Part shown: positions 1-10,280 of the stretch, in pieces
Layout: every line of letters starts with the position of its first letter
Position numbering within the stretch: position 1 is the stretch's first letter
NCBI GenBank assembly: GCA_002746685.1
Contig: PDQK01000033.1
Coordinates: 1-64,000, forward strand
DNA from: Desulfobulbus propionicus
GTDB taxonomy: Bacteria; Desulfobacterota; Desulfobulbia; Desulfobulbales; Desulfobulbaceae
Direction of reading: 5' to 3'
DNA: 64,000 nt
Notes under the pieces: model-generated
The model's database searches: none
The model's input: only the letters and a program-made list of their open reading frames with translations
What the model was told of the DNA's origin: nothing
Made by a program: the position numbers and the translations under genes

Positions 1-1
1 T

Positions 2-163
2 TGCCGAGGCTGCCTGATGCCTATTTTTAATTTTTTACTCTCAGGGCTTGTAGCTTATCACAACCATCAGGCTGTCCAATCAATTGGGTCCACCGCCGGG
101 TATGGAAAGACCCTTTACCAATTTTATTGCTACCTGCAGCGATTACCGGTGAATTACCACTAA
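2..163 (+). other. Open frame entering from the window edge, possibly the C-terminal end of an upstream cas gene (cas8u2/csx17-like)
   Basis: Frame 2 is open from the first base: CRGCLMPIFNFLLSGLVAYHNHQAVQSIGSTAGYGKTLYQFYCYLQRLPVNYH*. It lies just upstream of csb1; identity not established. Confidence 0.25.
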
Positions 164-278
164 AATACCATCGATTCAGGTTTGCAAATCCTTCACGAGC
201 AAAGGATTATCGAGCTTTCATGCCAGCTATTTTAGTGTGACAATTGCTTATAGAACAACAAAAGAGAAGAGGAATAAA

Positions 279-1331
279 ATGACAAACACACAAGAACAAA
301 TCAACGACTATCTTGGACCTGAAGGGCCAGCCGCCTTGGTTATTCGAGAGTATCTTATGCCGGTTGAGGGGCCTGACGGCGTTTTTTTCCCCTCAACATT
401 TGCTGACATTGGTTACAATATCGACTATGAAAACCCACAAGATAAAAGGAGTCGCAACATCGCTCTCATAGACAGCGTTGGCTCTCAAGCAAATCGTATT
501 GAACCACTTTTTACAGAGGGCGAGTACGCTAAACTTGTGCCGCAAATTACCATCAAGGCCGGAGAAAAAACGGTCAACCTGATCAATGCGAGCCATCGTG
601 CCGGCGATGCCATTGCCCGTTGCTCCTCTCTTAGAAATGACTTGCATACAGCATTTAATGAAGTGAACAAGGGCAACGCGCTCCCCCTTGCCAGGCTTGC
701 TCCCACATCACTGGTTTTTGGTGTTTGGGATTCCCGTGGCACACAGGCCAAACTCCCACGGCTTGTCTCGTCAACCATCCGTGCATACGACGTCCGAAAA
801 CTGACCCGCTCGGCAACCTATTTTGCACCTGTCGATTATTCCGCTGAAAATATTTTCACTGAAGAAGAACGGGAAAATGCAGAAGGTAACACCAAAAATC
901 CCCTTTCAAAATGTGGGTTTGTCAACGCATTAGCTCCAAAAACTCATGGGGGAGTCATCGCAGAAGGCGGTATCCGCCGTGATGCTATACTGGCGATTTC
1001 TGCCTTAAAGTTACTGAAAGCCGATAACGAAGAGAACACCATAAAACTGCAGCAATATATACTTGGCCTCGCCCTGATCGCCTTTACCAGGCTCCCTCTT
1101 GGTTACTACCGTCAAGGTACAATTCTTGTCCTTGACCCGGAAAAAGAAAGAGAATCTTTTATGGTCGCTTACGATGGAGCTCGCACGCCTTTAACCTTTA
1201 CCCACGAAGCTGCACTTGCCTTTGCAAAGGATGCTGCCAAAACATTTGGTATTGGCGAAGACAGGGAGGCAACTTTTGATGCAGATATTGCCAAGCAAGA
1301 AATAAAAGCAGCCAAAAAGAAAAAGGGGTAA
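279..1331 (+). CDS. csb1: Type I-G (I-U) CRISPR-associated Cas7 (Csb1/GSU0053 family)
   Basis: Internal ATG at 279 (MTNTQEQINDYLGPEGPAALVIREYLMPVEG...). GSU0053-like protein in the order csb1-csb2-cas4/1-cas2. Confidence 0.85.
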   Translation: MTNTQEQINDYLGPEGPAALVIREYLMPVEGPDGVFFPSTFADIGYNIDYENPQDKRSRNIALIDSVGSQANRIEPLFTEGEYAKLVPQITIKAGEKTVNLINASHRAGDAIARCSSLRNDLHTAFNEVNKGNALPLARLAPTSLVFGVWDSRGTQAKLPRLVSSTIRAYDVRKLTRSATYFAPVDYSAENIFTEEERENAEGNTKNPLSKCGFVNALAPKTHGGVIAEGGIRRDAILAISALKLLKADNEENTIKLQQYILGLALIAFTRLPLGYYRQGTILVLDPEKERESFMVAYDGARTPLTFTHEAALAFAKDAAKTFGIGEDREATFDADIAKQEIKAAKKKKG

Positions 1332-1341
1332 GGAGTGTTTT

Positions 1342-2934
1342 ATGCCAGAATATTTCTGCATCACCATCCATTTTCTGGGTAACGAATACCATGGTCGTGG
1401 CGACCAAGGCCAACTTGAGTGGCCACCATCCCCCTTACGCGTTTATCAAGCTCTTGTTGCCGCCAACGCCCGGCTTGGCAACCAAGCTGATGAAGCCCTC
1501 GGCTGGATAGAGAACCAGAAACCACCGGTGATTTTTGCACCTTATAGAGATGCCATTCAACCGCAAGGCTATACAACCTATGTTCCGGATAACCTCGCGG
1601 ATCTGGTAGCAAAGAGCTGGGTTAAAGGAGGCAATAAGGATATTTCCCATTATCGCTCAGAAAAAAGAATTCGTTCAACTTTACTTAAAGAAAGTGAAAT
1701 GCTTCCGGCCATCCATTATCTCTGGCCGCTGAAAGAGGGGGAAACTCTCCCGGCATGCAAAAAGATCATTGCCGTTACCCGAGGAATTTCACAATTGGGG
1801 TGGGGTATTGATCTTGTAATTGCTGACGCCACAATTTTGGCGGAGCGTTCCACCACAACCCTTGTCGGTGAACAGTGGGTAGTGTCCGAATCCTGTGGAG
1901 GCACCCCTCTTCGTGTTCCTATTGCAGCGACCTTGGCAGACTTGACAAACCGCTATAAAGCTTTTTTAGAACGTATAAGCCTGGACAGCAAGGTTTTCAA
2001 ACCTGTTCCGCCAATTTCGCAATACGCTCTGGCAAACTATCGCCGTGCATCAGAAATGTCGTATCCGCCCTACGCTATTTTTGCAATACGGAAACCAGAT
2101 GACAGCGGTTTTGCTCCCTTTTCGACCACAAAGCGAGCCTTGCACCTCAGCGGCATGATGCGTTTTACTGCCAGCCAGCCTGATTTCGCAGCGGCCCTTG
2201 GTTGGGATGATCACAGGGTTGCATCTTTTGTTATGGGCCATGAGGAACATAGAGAGGAAGGGGTTCATCGGCCTGTAAACGGTACTCGTCTTGTGTTTAT
2301 CCCTCTGCCATCCATTGAATACCGGGGTAGGAAAATTGGTCAGCGTATTGGCGCGATTCGCCGCGTTCTGGTTACTGTCAATGGAACCATTGCAAATGAA
2401 GAATTCAATAGCATTGTACGCCATCTCGAAGGCCGTGAACTGATCAATGAAAAAACAGGCGAGGTGGCAGCCTTTCTCCGTCGCCAGTCACCTAAAGACG
2501 GTGCAATCAACAAGTATTTTGTTAAATCAAGTGAATGGTTTTCGGTTACTCCGGTTATTCTACCTGGCTATGACGATCCCGGAAAATTGCGCCGTCGTCT
2601 TAACTCAGCAACACTCACACCACAGGAAAAAGCCAATATCATTTTGAAACTGGAAAAGCGGATTGAAAAATTGCTCCGCAAAGCCTTGTTGCAAGCTGGA
2701 TATCCAGATTTGCTCGTACAACATGCCGATCTGAACTGGCGTGGTGCTGGCTTTATGCAAGGGACTGATTTTGCGACGGCATACGCTGTACCCAGCCAGC
2801 ACCGTCGTTTCCGTCGTCTTCATGTCCACATAACCTGGCGAACACCTGAGGGAAAGCCACTCTCCATTTCTGGTCCACACTGTATAGGTGGCGGTCGCTT
2901 TACAGGGGTTGGTTTATTAGTTTCAGCTCAATAA
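1342..2934 (+). CDS. csb2: Type I-G CRISPR-associated Csb2 (Cas5-Cas6-like, GSU0054 family)
   Basis: MPEYFCITIHFLGNEYHGRGDQGQLEWPPSPLRVYQALVAA... Typical Csb2 N-terminus, directly downstream of csb1. Confidence 0.85.
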   Translation: MPEYFCITIHFLGNEYHGRGDQGQLEWPPSPLRVYQALVAANARLGNQADEALGWIENQKPPVIFAPYRDAIQPQGYTTYVPDNLADLVAKSWVKGGNKDISHYRSEKRIRSTLLKESEMLPAIHYLWPLKEGETLPACKKIIAVTRGISQLGWGIDLVIADATILAERSTTTLVGEQWVVSESCGGTPLRVPIAATLADLTNRYKAFLERISLDSKVFKPVPPISQYALANYRRASEMSYPPYAIFAIRKPDDSGFAPFSTTKRALHLSGMMRFTASQPDFAAALGWDDHRVASFVMGHEEHREEGVHRPVNGTRLVFIPLPSIEYRGRKIGQRIGAIRRVLVTVNGTIANEEFNSIVRHLEGRELINEKTGEVAAFLRRQSPKDGAINKYFVKSSEWFSVTPVILPGYDDPGKLRRRLNSATLTPQEKANIILKLEKRIEKLLRKALLQAGYPDLLVQHADLNWRGAGFMQGTDFATAYAVPSQHRRFRRLHVHITWRTPEGKPLSISGPHCIGGGRFTGVGLLVSAQ

Positions 2935-2941
2935 TAAAAAA

Positions 2942-4618
2942 ATGGAAACTTCCCCGCTCATTCCGGTTCGTATGCTTAACGAATATGTCTATTGCCCGCG
3001 TCTGGCATACATGATGTGGGTTCAGGGCGAGTTTGCTCACAGCGCAGACACTGTAGAAGGTGCAATCAAACACAAAAGAGTGGATAAAGGTGGTGGAAAG
3101 CTTCCTGATAAAGCAGCAAATGAAGAGGACAGGATTCATGCCCGGTCTGTGTATCTCAGTTCAGAGATGCTGGGGATCACTGCAAAGATAGACCTTGTAG
3201 AGGGCACTGGGCAGACAGTCCAGCCTGTTGATTATAAAAAGGGCAAGCGTCCTCATGTACAATCCGGTGCATATGCCCCGGAAAGGGTCCAGGTTTGTGC
3301 GCAAGGACTCCTTTTACGGCATCATGGCTTTACCGTTGATCAAGGTTTCCTCTATTTCATAGGTTCAAAAGAACGGGTGAAGGTGATCTTTGATGAAGAA
3401 CTGATCAATGATACTTACGCCGCCATTGAAGGGTTGCAAGATGTCAGTAAACTGGATGAACCACCTCCTCCCCTCGTTGACAGCCCCAAATGCAACCGTT
3501 GCTCTCTCCTCGGCATCTGTATGCCAGACGAAATAGGTCTGCTTACCAAACTCCGTAAAAATATCCGTCCCATTTACTCAAGAATCGAGAAAGCATTGCC
3601 TCTCTATGTGCAGTCTCCTGCCAGCTATATAAGAAAGGATGGGGGCCAGTTGATTATTGAGGAAAAACGGCAAAAAGTTGCTGAGGTGCGCCTTATGGAT
3701 ACTTCGCAGGTGGTTCTTTTCGGGCACTGCGGGATAAGCACGCCTGCACTGCATGAGTGCTTCAGAAGACAAATACCGGTTACCTTTATGAGTTACGGAG
3801 GGTGGTTTCTTGGCCATTGTGTGGGAACCGGGCATAGCAATGTGCAGAGTCGTACTGCGCAATATCAGGCAAGTTTTGATGAAAATATTTGCCTGCAGCT
3901 CGCACAATATTTTGTTGGGGCAAAAATCCAGAATTGCCGGACCCTTCTGCGCCGCAATTGGAAAGACAGTGTGGATGAAGAAGCAAAGGCACCAGTTGCT
4001 TTACTTGCCGAATTCAATAATGACGGACAGCAAACAATCCGGACGACATCTCTTCAGCATTTGCTGGGTGTGGAAGGGAATGCCGCACGACGTTATTTCC
4101 AGCACTTTACCTCCATGATATCTCCGGAGAAAAGAGAATTAACAGGTGGATTTGATTTTAGTGGACGTAACCGCCGACCACCAAAAGACCAGGTCAATGC
4201 GCTTTTGTCATTTGCCTATGCCATGTTGACCAGAGAGTGGACAATTGTTTTATCGGCTGTTGGACTAGACCCCTACCGGGGCTTTTACCATCAAATGCGG
4301 TTCGCCCGTCCTGCTCTGGCGCTCGATATGATGGAACCTTTCAGACCCTTGGTGGCAGATTCTGCGGTAATCTCCGCAATCAACAATGGTGAGATTAAAC
4401 CCGACGATTTTATAAAAACAGCAACCGGGTGTACTTTAAAACCCAGCGGCAGAAAACGATTTATAGGGGCTTTCGAGAGAAGGGTAGGCCAGCAAATTAC
4501 CCACCCCATTTTTCAATATAGAGTCAGTTACCGTCGCCTTTTTGAAATTCAGGCCCGCCTGCTTATCAGATTTCTGACAGGTGAAATTCCTACCTACCCA
4601 TCATTTGTTACGCGTTAA
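2942..4618 (+). CDS. cas4-cas1: Cas4-Cas1 fusion protein
   Basis: N-terminal Cas4 ([30 protein letters not shown] cysteine cluster) followed by Cas1 ([28 protein letters not shown]...). Confidence 0.92.
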   Translation: METSPLIPVRMLNEYVYCPRLAYMMWVQGEFAHSADTVEGAIKHKRVDKGGGKLPDKAANEEDRIHARSVYLSSEMLGITAKIDLVEGTGQTVQPVDYKKGKRPHVQSGAYAPERVQVCAQGLLLRHHGFTVDQGFLYFIGSKERVKVIFDEELINDTYAAIEGLQDVSKLDEPPPPLVDSPKCNRCSLLGICMPDEIGLLTKLRKNIRPIYSRIEKALPLYVQSPASYIRKDGGQLIIEEKRQKVAEVRLMDTSQVVLFGHCGISTPALHECFRRQIPVTFMSYGGWFLGHCVGTGHSNVQSRTAQYQASFDENICLQLAQYFVGAKIQNCRTLLRRNWKDSVDEEAKAPVALLAEFNNDGQQTIRTTSLQHLLGVEGNAARRYFQHFTSMISPEKRELTGGFDFSGRNRRPPKDQVNALLSFAYAMLTREWTIVLSAVGLDPYRGFYHQMRFARPALALDMMEPFRPLVADSAVISAINNGEIKPDDFIKTATGCTLKPSGRKRFIGAFERRVGQQITHPIFQYRVSYRRLFEIQARLLIRFLTGEIPTYPSFVTR

Positions 4619-4629
4619 TTGAATTTGCC

Positions 4630-4917
4630 ATGGAACACATATACCTTGTCTGCTACGATATCTCAGATCAAAAAAGATGGCGAAAGATATATAAAACCAT
4701 GAAGGGGTATGGTGATTGGCTTCAGTTATCGGTTTTCCAGTGCCGGTTAGACAAAGAGAACCTGCTCGTTATGACAGACACCCTAACCAGTTTGATGAAT
4801 CGCAATGAAGATCATCTCATGGTAATAGACATAGGGCCTGCCAGTAGTATTTCCCTTAAAGTAGAAAGTTTTGGTCGGCCTTTTATGCCCATCACACACA
4901 AGGCTGTAGTTGTCTGA
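4630..4917 (+). CDS. cas2: CRISPR-associated endoribonuclease Cas2
   Basis: 95 aa, [40 protein letters not shown]; follows cas4-cas1. Confidence 0.93.
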   Translation: MEHIYLVCYDISDQKRWRKIYKTMKGYGDWLQLSVFQCRLDKENLLVMTDTLTSLMNRNEDHLMVIDIGPASSISLKVESFGRPFMPITHKAVVV

Positions 4918-5123
4918 TTTTTACGCCAATTCCACGCGAGCGGTGCTATGGTACAATATTCGCCGAAAGTGCTCGCAAGGGGTTTTGTTCTTTGAAAATC
5001 AAATAGATAAGTGTAAATATATTCTTAAGATGGTATATAGATGTTTCATCTTCCGCAAGTGCAATGCAACATCTCGCAGTTAGCCCCTCAATCTCCTTTG
5101 CTACAAGGGATAGCGAGGGGGCT
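4918..5123 (+). promoter_or_regulatory. CRISPR leader, with a candidate promoter at 4992-5019 (TTGAAA-16 nt-TAAATA)
   Basis: AT-rich spacer between the cas2 stop and the first repeat. The repeat 3' handle ATTGAAGC and the degenerate distal repeat both place the leader on this side. Confidence 0.5.
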
Positions 5124-5485
5124 ATTTTCCGGAGTCCCATGGCTCCGGCCTCATTGAAGCCGGCAATAACATTTTCCGGAGTCCCATGGCTCCGGCCTCA
5201 TTGAAGCTTTCACCTCCAACTTGGTCCATATGCGCTCGCAATAGATTTTCCGGAGTCCCATGGCTCCGGCCTCATTGAAGCTTCTACTATCTCAATCAGG
5301 TGTTTCAAACTCCGACATTTTCCGGAGTCCCATGGCTCCGGCCTCATTGAAGCTTATTTGGATCTAAATCAATACAAATTGGTTTTTCATTTTCCGGAGT
5401 CCCATGGCTCCGGCCTCATTGAAGCAAGGGTTGGTTGATTATGTGGCAGGGGTTGAGGCTATTTTCCGGAGTCCCATGGCTCCGG
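5124..5485 (+). CRISPR. CRISPR array: five 37-nt repeats plus one truncated terminal repeat; five spacers (10, 37, 35, 35, 35 bp)
   Basis: Repeat ATTTTCCGGAGTCCCATGGCTCCGGCCTCATTGAAGC at 5124, 5171, 5245, 5317 and 5389; truncated copy 5461-5485. Internal CCGGAG/CTCCGG hairpin. Confidence 0.97.
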
Positions 5486-5940
5486 TTCGACCGGCTCAGC
5501 GCCATGTATCGTTAGCAATAATGAGAACCTTAACCATCTTTTCATCGGCAGTACAGTGAGTTACAGCCCGTCTTTTTGGGTATACATCGGAAGTACAGGC
5601 AAACCTGTTCAGAACCATCAATAAACTCAACACCACCAAGTTGTACCACCGGAACTGCAGGTTTATCAGCTTTTCCGATAAAGATAATCGCATCAAAACC
5701 TGCAGCATTCATAGCCTCGGCAACCTTCCCACCTGAGTAGGATTCGAGGGAAAAGCCGGTGAAAGGTGATTTTGTGTACACTCCAAACCGGCTCGCACCC
5801 CAGAGGCGGCTACCACAAAAAGGACCGGTGGTCAAAACAGGTGATTTTCAGGAGATAAGGGTCCACTCCAGCAGAAGATGTGTAGCCAGCCCCTTGCCGC
5901 CCAGACAGCGAGCAAGGACCTCATCTACAACCGTTCATAA
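5486..5940 (-). pseudogene. Remnant of a tungsten-containing aldehyde:ferredoxin oxidoreductase gene
   Basis: Minus-strand fragments in shifting frames: VVDEVLARCLGGKGLATHLLLE / SPENHLF / TTGPFCGSRLWGASRFGVYTKSPFTGFSLESYSGGKVAEAMNAAGFDAIIFIGKADKPAVPVVQLGGVEFIDGSE / DEKMVKVLIIANDTWR*AGRTG. Several frameshifts plus a stop. Confidence 0.8.
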
Positions 5941-5968
5941 TCCTTATACCCCAAGGTGTTCAGCGTGG

Positions 5969-7222
5969 TTAAGCATTCAGCTCAACCAGGCCTGCTTCCA
6001 TGATATCCAATCCTTTTTTCAATAATTCGTCTTCTATGGTCAGCGGCATCAGCACACGAATGATATTACCATTGATACCACACACCAGGATAGTCAACCC
6101 TTTGTCAAAACAGAAAGCAGCGAGCTGTTTTGCCGTTTCCGGGGCTGGAGTTCCATCTTTATTCACAATGGCCAACCCCCGCATTGCACCGATACCACGA
6201 ATTTCGCCAACTATATTGAATCGATCCATCCAGGACTGGAATGTGTCGGTCAGAGTGTTACCCAGCTTTTGAGCCTTTTCAAGCACATTTTCTTCCTCAA
6301 AAATATCGAGGACTGCATGGGCAGCAGCGCAGGAAATCGGGTTTGCACCATAGGTGCCGCCCAGACCTCCAGCATGAACAGCATCCATGATCTCTGCCCG
6401 GCCAACCACAGCACTAAGCGGCATACCAGCAGCAAGACTCTTGGCACAAGTCATGAGATCTGGTTCCACGCCCCAGTTTTCCATGGCAAACATTTTTCCT
6501 GTTCTGCCAAAACCAGATTGAATTTCGTCTGCAATAAAGAGGATATTATGCGCCTTACACAACGCTGCAAGTTGCGGAAAAAACTCATCTGGTGGAGCGA
6601 TAAATCCACCTTCTCCCAATACGGGCTCTGCGATTATGGCCGCAATATTGTCGGTATCGATCCCGGTAATGAAAAACTCCTTCAACTTTTCAATATCACC
6701 AAAAGGAGCCCGATAAATTTCTGGGACAAAAGGACCAAAACCCCATTTATAGGGCTTCACCTTGGCCGTCATGGTCATGGTGAGATAGGTCCGACCATGA
6801 TATGCGCCATCAAACACGACGATACCGGTTTTTCTGGTATAATAACGGGCTATTTTAATTGCATTTTCAACAGCTTCCGCACCACTGTTAATAAAAAGCG
6901 CTTTTTTGGGAAAATCACCGGGGGTAATTTTGACAAGCCTTTCAGCAAGACGGACAGCGTTTTCGTAGGGGTTAACCATAAAACAGGTATGTGTGAACTT
7001 TTCAGCCTGCTCCTGTATCGCTTTAATCACCTTGGGATGCGAATGCCCCACATTCATGACCGCAATGCCTCCGGCAAAATCGATAATATCACGACCTTCA
7101 ACATCCGTGAGGACAGCTCCTTTTGCGTGCGCTATATAGGCTGAGGTTCCACTGGCATAACCGTCAGCTATAACCTCATCCCTGATTTTCTGTATTGCTG
7201 CGTTGTTTTGTTTTGAATTCAT
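5969..7222 (-). CDS. gabT: Class III aminotransferase, likely 4-aminobutyrate aminotransferase
   Basis: 417 aa, GGIAVMNVGHSHPKVIKAI, FIADEIQSGFGRTGKMFAMENWGVEPDLMTCAKSLAAGMPLSAVVGR. Confidence 0.88.
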   Translation of the reverse strand: MNSKQNNAAIQKIRDEVIADGYASGTSAYIAHAKGAVLTDVEGRDIIDFAGGIAVMNVGHSHPKVIKAIQEQAEKFTHTCFMVNPYENAVRLAERLVKITPGDFPKKALFINSGAEAVENAIKIARYYTRKTGIVVFDGAYHGRTYLTMTMTAKVKPYKWGFGPFVPEIYRAPFGDIEKLKEFFITGIDTDNIAAIIAEPVLGEGGFIAPPDEFFPQLAALCKAHNILFIADEIQSGFGRTGKMFAMENWGVEPDLMTCAKSLAAGMPLSAVVGRAEIMDAVHAGGLGGTYGANPISCAAAHAVLDIFEEENVLEKAQKLGNTLTDTFQSWMDRFNIVGEIRGIGAMRGLAIVNKDGTPAPETAKQLAAFCFDKGLTILVCGINGNIIRVLMPLTIEDELLKKGLDIMEAGLVELNA

Positions 7223-7709
7223 ATTAACTCCTAAAAAAAAATTAAGACTATCTGCACCCAGAGCCAGACTGAATCATGCCAGACGATGCAGCCACAGGAA
7301 AAGAAACGGTGCATATATTAACACGATGACCCATTCATCGAAAATAAAATAACTCCCCCTATGAACTCATTATTCTGAATTTTTCCTTAATCGAAATGTG
7401 AGACTGTTCACCTTCCTATATCCTTTTGTTTATACATCTTTTTGATCAGGAAAAAAGGTTCAGAACAACCGGTAATTATTTCTGTCTGGTAACCAGGAGG
7501 TTGACGGTTCCTGAAAAATGAAACACCTTCAGCTCATTGAACGTTAAAATAGGATTGCAAGTAACAATCAATTTGGAGATATTCTGCCTAAAAGTGCTTT
7601 AAACCAGTTGTAAAGGTTACAGGCATCTTATTTTTTTCATGAGATTGACGCGTCAGCAAAAGAACAAGAAACGAATAATCAGGACTAAACGACAGGCACA
7701 ATCACAAAC

Positions 7710-8999
7710 ATGCATATCTATCAACTCACCTTTCTGATAACGTTTATCTGTATCAGCGCCATTGTTATCCGGAAATCACTTACGGTTAAATCAGCAGATG
7801 ATTTTTCTGTTGCCGGACGATCACTCTCCTCTTCCGGGGTATCATGGGTCATTGTAGGTACACTGGTTGGTGGAGTTTCTACCGTTGGAACCGTGCAGAC
7901 AGCATATACCCATGGAATAGCTGCCGGTATCTTTACCTTTGGCAGTGGTCTTTCCTGTTTTTTACTCGGTTGTTTTTTTGCAAAAGCGTTGCGGGAAGAA
8001 CAGGTGGTGACCGTATCAGAATATCTGGGCAGGTATTTTGGACAGCGATTTCGCTATTATTGCAGTGCAATAAACTCCTTTGGCATGTTTATCCATGTGG
8101 TGGGACAATTCTTGGCAGCGATTGCCATTTTGAAAACCATTTTTGGCCTGAGTGATACCGTTTCGATTGTGGTGACTATGGCCCTTATCGGAATATTTGT
8201 TGTGACAGGAGGGGTTACCGGAGCAGGTGTGATTGGAAAAATTAAATTGTACATGCTCTACCTTATTATGCTGGTCAGTGCAATGGTCGCACTCTATAAA
8301 GGCGGGGGAATGACCACTATCATCTCCAGCCTTCCTGAAGGACTGGACATGTTTGGATTCAGTCGGTATGGTCGTCAAACAGCTCTGGTGGATATGGCAT
8401 CCATGCTCCTCGGGGTACTCTCAACCCAGATCTACCTGCAGGCCATTTTTTCAGCAAAAAATGTGCGAGAAGCCAGAAACGGCGCATTTATAAGTGCGAT
8501 GATAATTCCTCCAATTGGAGTGCTGGGAATTATCGTAGGGCTATATCTGCGCGCTCATTATCCAGAGATTGGAGACAATCCTGCCCAGGCGCTGCCCTTT
8601 TTCTTCCGCCAGACCTTTCCACCGGTAGTAGCGGCCTTCTTTTCTGCAGGTATACTGCTCATCGTGCTTGGCACAGGAGCTGGGCTTGTACTTGGAGTGA
8701 CAACCAACCTGTATAACGACTTTATGGTCCGTGCTCAGTCTATTTTTGCTAAAATACCATCAATTATCCTCGTAAGATTGAGCACTCTGGTGGTTTTAGC
8801 TTTGGCTGCACTGTTGGTGGTTACTGATCTTGAATCAACCATTTTACGTTGGAGTTACCTGTCAATGGGATTAAGAGGAACCGCTGTCTTTGCAGGGCTC
8901 TTCATTCTGGTCTTTTGCAAGCAGATTGCATCCTCCCGGCTGGTTCTTGTTTTGCTGTACCTGCTCCCTGCGATGTATATCCTGTTGAGTATCCGTTAA
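7710..8999 (+). CDS. Sodium:solute symporter (SSS family)
   Basis: 429 aa, multi-TM, N-terminal SADDFSVAGRSLSSSGVSWVIVGTLVGGVSTVGTVQTAY. Confidence 0.85.
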   Translation: MHIYQLTFLITFICISAIVIRKSLTVKSADDFSVAGRSLSSSGVSWVIVGTLVGGVSTVGTVQTAYTHGIAAGIFTFGSGLSCFLLGCFFAKALREEQVVTVSEYLGRYFGQRFRYYCSAINSFGMFIHVVGQFLAAIAILKTIFGLSDTVSIVVTMALIGIFVVTGGVTGAGVIGKIKLYMLYLIMLVSAMVALYKGGGMTTIISSLPEGLDMFGFSRYGRQTALVDMASMLLGVLSTQIYLQAIFSAKNVREARNGAFISAMIIPPIGVLGIIVGLYLRAHYPEIGDNPAQALPFFFRQTFPPVVAAFFSAGILLIVLGTGAGLVLGVTTNLYNDFMVRAQSIFAKIPSIILVRLSTLVVLALAALLVVTDLESTILRWSYLSMGLRGTAVFAGLFILVFCKQIASSRLVLVLLYLLPAMYILLSIR

Positions 9000-9410
9000 G
9001 TTCTCGCACCTGGCATGATTACGATTGCTAAACGTTCTGCACAAACCATTGCATCCTGGTTTTCAGGAGGCAGGGCTACAACGCATTAAGGATAGAATAG
9101 CGACAGAAAGACAAAGAAATTGTTGATAGAGCGATAATTGATTCCATTATTGCTCCTGCGCAGGTATGCAGACTTGGGGCTTTGCAAGAATAGTACCCCA
9201 TATATTATGCTGGTTTCGTTTGGGTATAACCAAAAGGTGCTCTACTTCCACACCTCTGCCGACAGGGCATGAAAGATGATTGCATAGCTACAACCAGCAA
9301 GATCTGTTTTGCATTAAAGCATGAAATAGAAGTGGTGCCAAACGACACCAACACGCAACCGGCCTCCAGACACCCTACCAAGCAACTGATTTTGCGGCAC
9401 TTGTTTTAAC

Positions 9411-9437
9411 TGGTCGGGAAGAGAGGATTCGAACCTC
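9411..9437. repeat. attL: 27-bp copy of the tRNA-Pro 3' end
   Basis: tggtcgggaagagaggattcgaacctc, identical to 18483-18509; flanks diverge on both sides. Confidence 0.93.
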
Positions 9438-9514
9438 AGCTTAACCTACTTATATTATTTAATTTTATTTCTAAGTGTAAAACCATTGTACAACTTCTGA
9501 TCGCTCGCTTCACT

Positions 9515-9544
9515 GACCGGTGAGCCTGCTCACCGGTCTTTTTT
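9515..9544 (+). terminator. Rho-independent terminator
   Basis: gaccggtgag-cctg-ctcaccggtc followed by tttttt. Confidence 0.9.
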
Positions 9545-9558
9545 CCTTGGCGGTAAAT

Positions 9559-9834
9559 TTATTTTTTGTATCTACTGTGATCTTGTGTTCCCATGTTCGG
9601 TTGTTGGTGTGGTAGCAACCCGTTTTCATCCTTCATCTGTTCTAAACTTTTACCAGCTGGGGACTTTCCTTTATTTTGCTTTTTAAGGTTTTGCTCTATT
9701 CTGTATAAAATCCAATGTATTCTTTTTAGTTCTTGCCATGAAAAATATACAAAAAAAGGCATTAACATAGTTGCAACGCCAACTATTAAAGCTAATATGA
9801 ATAATATAAAACTCAAACCTGCGAAAGCTTCCAT
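9559..9834 (-). CDS. Small membrane protein of the prophage
   Basis: 91 aa, N-terminal hydrophobic stretch FILFILALIVGVATMLMPFFVYF then a polar tail; immediately downstream of the repressor gene. Confidence 0.6.
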   Translation of the reverse strand: MEAFAGLSFILFILALIVGVATMLMPFFVYFSWQELKRIHWILYRIEQNLKKQNKGKSPAGKSLEQMKDENGLLPHQQPNMGTQDHSRYKK

Positions 9835-9851
9835 TTACAAACCTCCAATTT

Positions 9852-10274
9852 TTAAGCTATTTTTTCATTGGTAACTTCAATATTATTCCGTTCTTTTTTC
9901 TCCTTTTCCTGCCATTTCACAAATTGAGGAAAAGCTACTATAAACATATTTTCAAACCAGTTTGTATTTTCTCCACCTGTTTCTTTTATCCATCTATTTA
10001 TTTCTTCCAATATCTCTTCTTTATCTGCTTTTTTGCTTCCATTTCCTAATAACAGCCAGTCTGGTTTTATTTTATATGCTTCGCATATACTTGTTATAAA
10101 AGATATTTTCGGTTCTCTTCCCTTTAAGTAATTATCAACTGTTTGATTGCTTAAACCTATTTTTCTTGAAAATGAAGAGACGTTTCCCCTTTCCTCCTCT
10201 TCAACAATTATAGCTATTCTTTCTAAAATTTCCCTAATTGGGTATTTTTTGCTTGACTCTTTTTCCCTGTTCAT
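9852..10274 (-). CDS. CI-like HTH transcriptional repressor of the prophage
   Basis: 140 aa, HTH: SSFSRKIGLSNQTVDNYLKGREPKISFITSICEAYKIKPDWLLLG. Confidence 0.82.
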   Translation of the reverse strand: MNREKESSKKYPIREILERIAIIVEEEERGNVSSFSRKIGLSNQTVDNYLKGREPKISFITSICEAYKIKPDWLLLGNGSKKADKEEILEEINRWIKETGGENTNWFENMFIVAFPQFVKWQEKEKKERNNIEVTNEKIA

Positions 10275-10280
10275 TTAGTG

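Noticed and set aside
4946-5140. 64-aa minus-strand ORF (MGLRKIAPSL...) in the leader
   Set aside because: Begins inside the CRISPR repeat and spans the leader; its MGLRKI start is just the repeat's reverse complement.
5208-5460. Spacers matching the prophage in the same window
   Set aside because: By eye I found no match of the four full-length spacers to 9411-18509; an exhaustive search was not possible.
5480-5510. In-frame TGA in NDTWR*AGRTG of the AOR remnant as possible selenocysteine
   Set aside because: The gene has several other frameshifts and loses its 3' part at the CRISPR array, so decay is the simpler explanation.
6269-7144. 291-aa + strand ORF
   Set aside because: Fully antisense to the well-supported gabT gene; low-complexity, no recognisable domain.
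9411-9437. Possible second tRNA at the left boundary
   Set aside because: Only the 27-nt 3' end is present; the rest of the tRNA is absent, so it is an att site.
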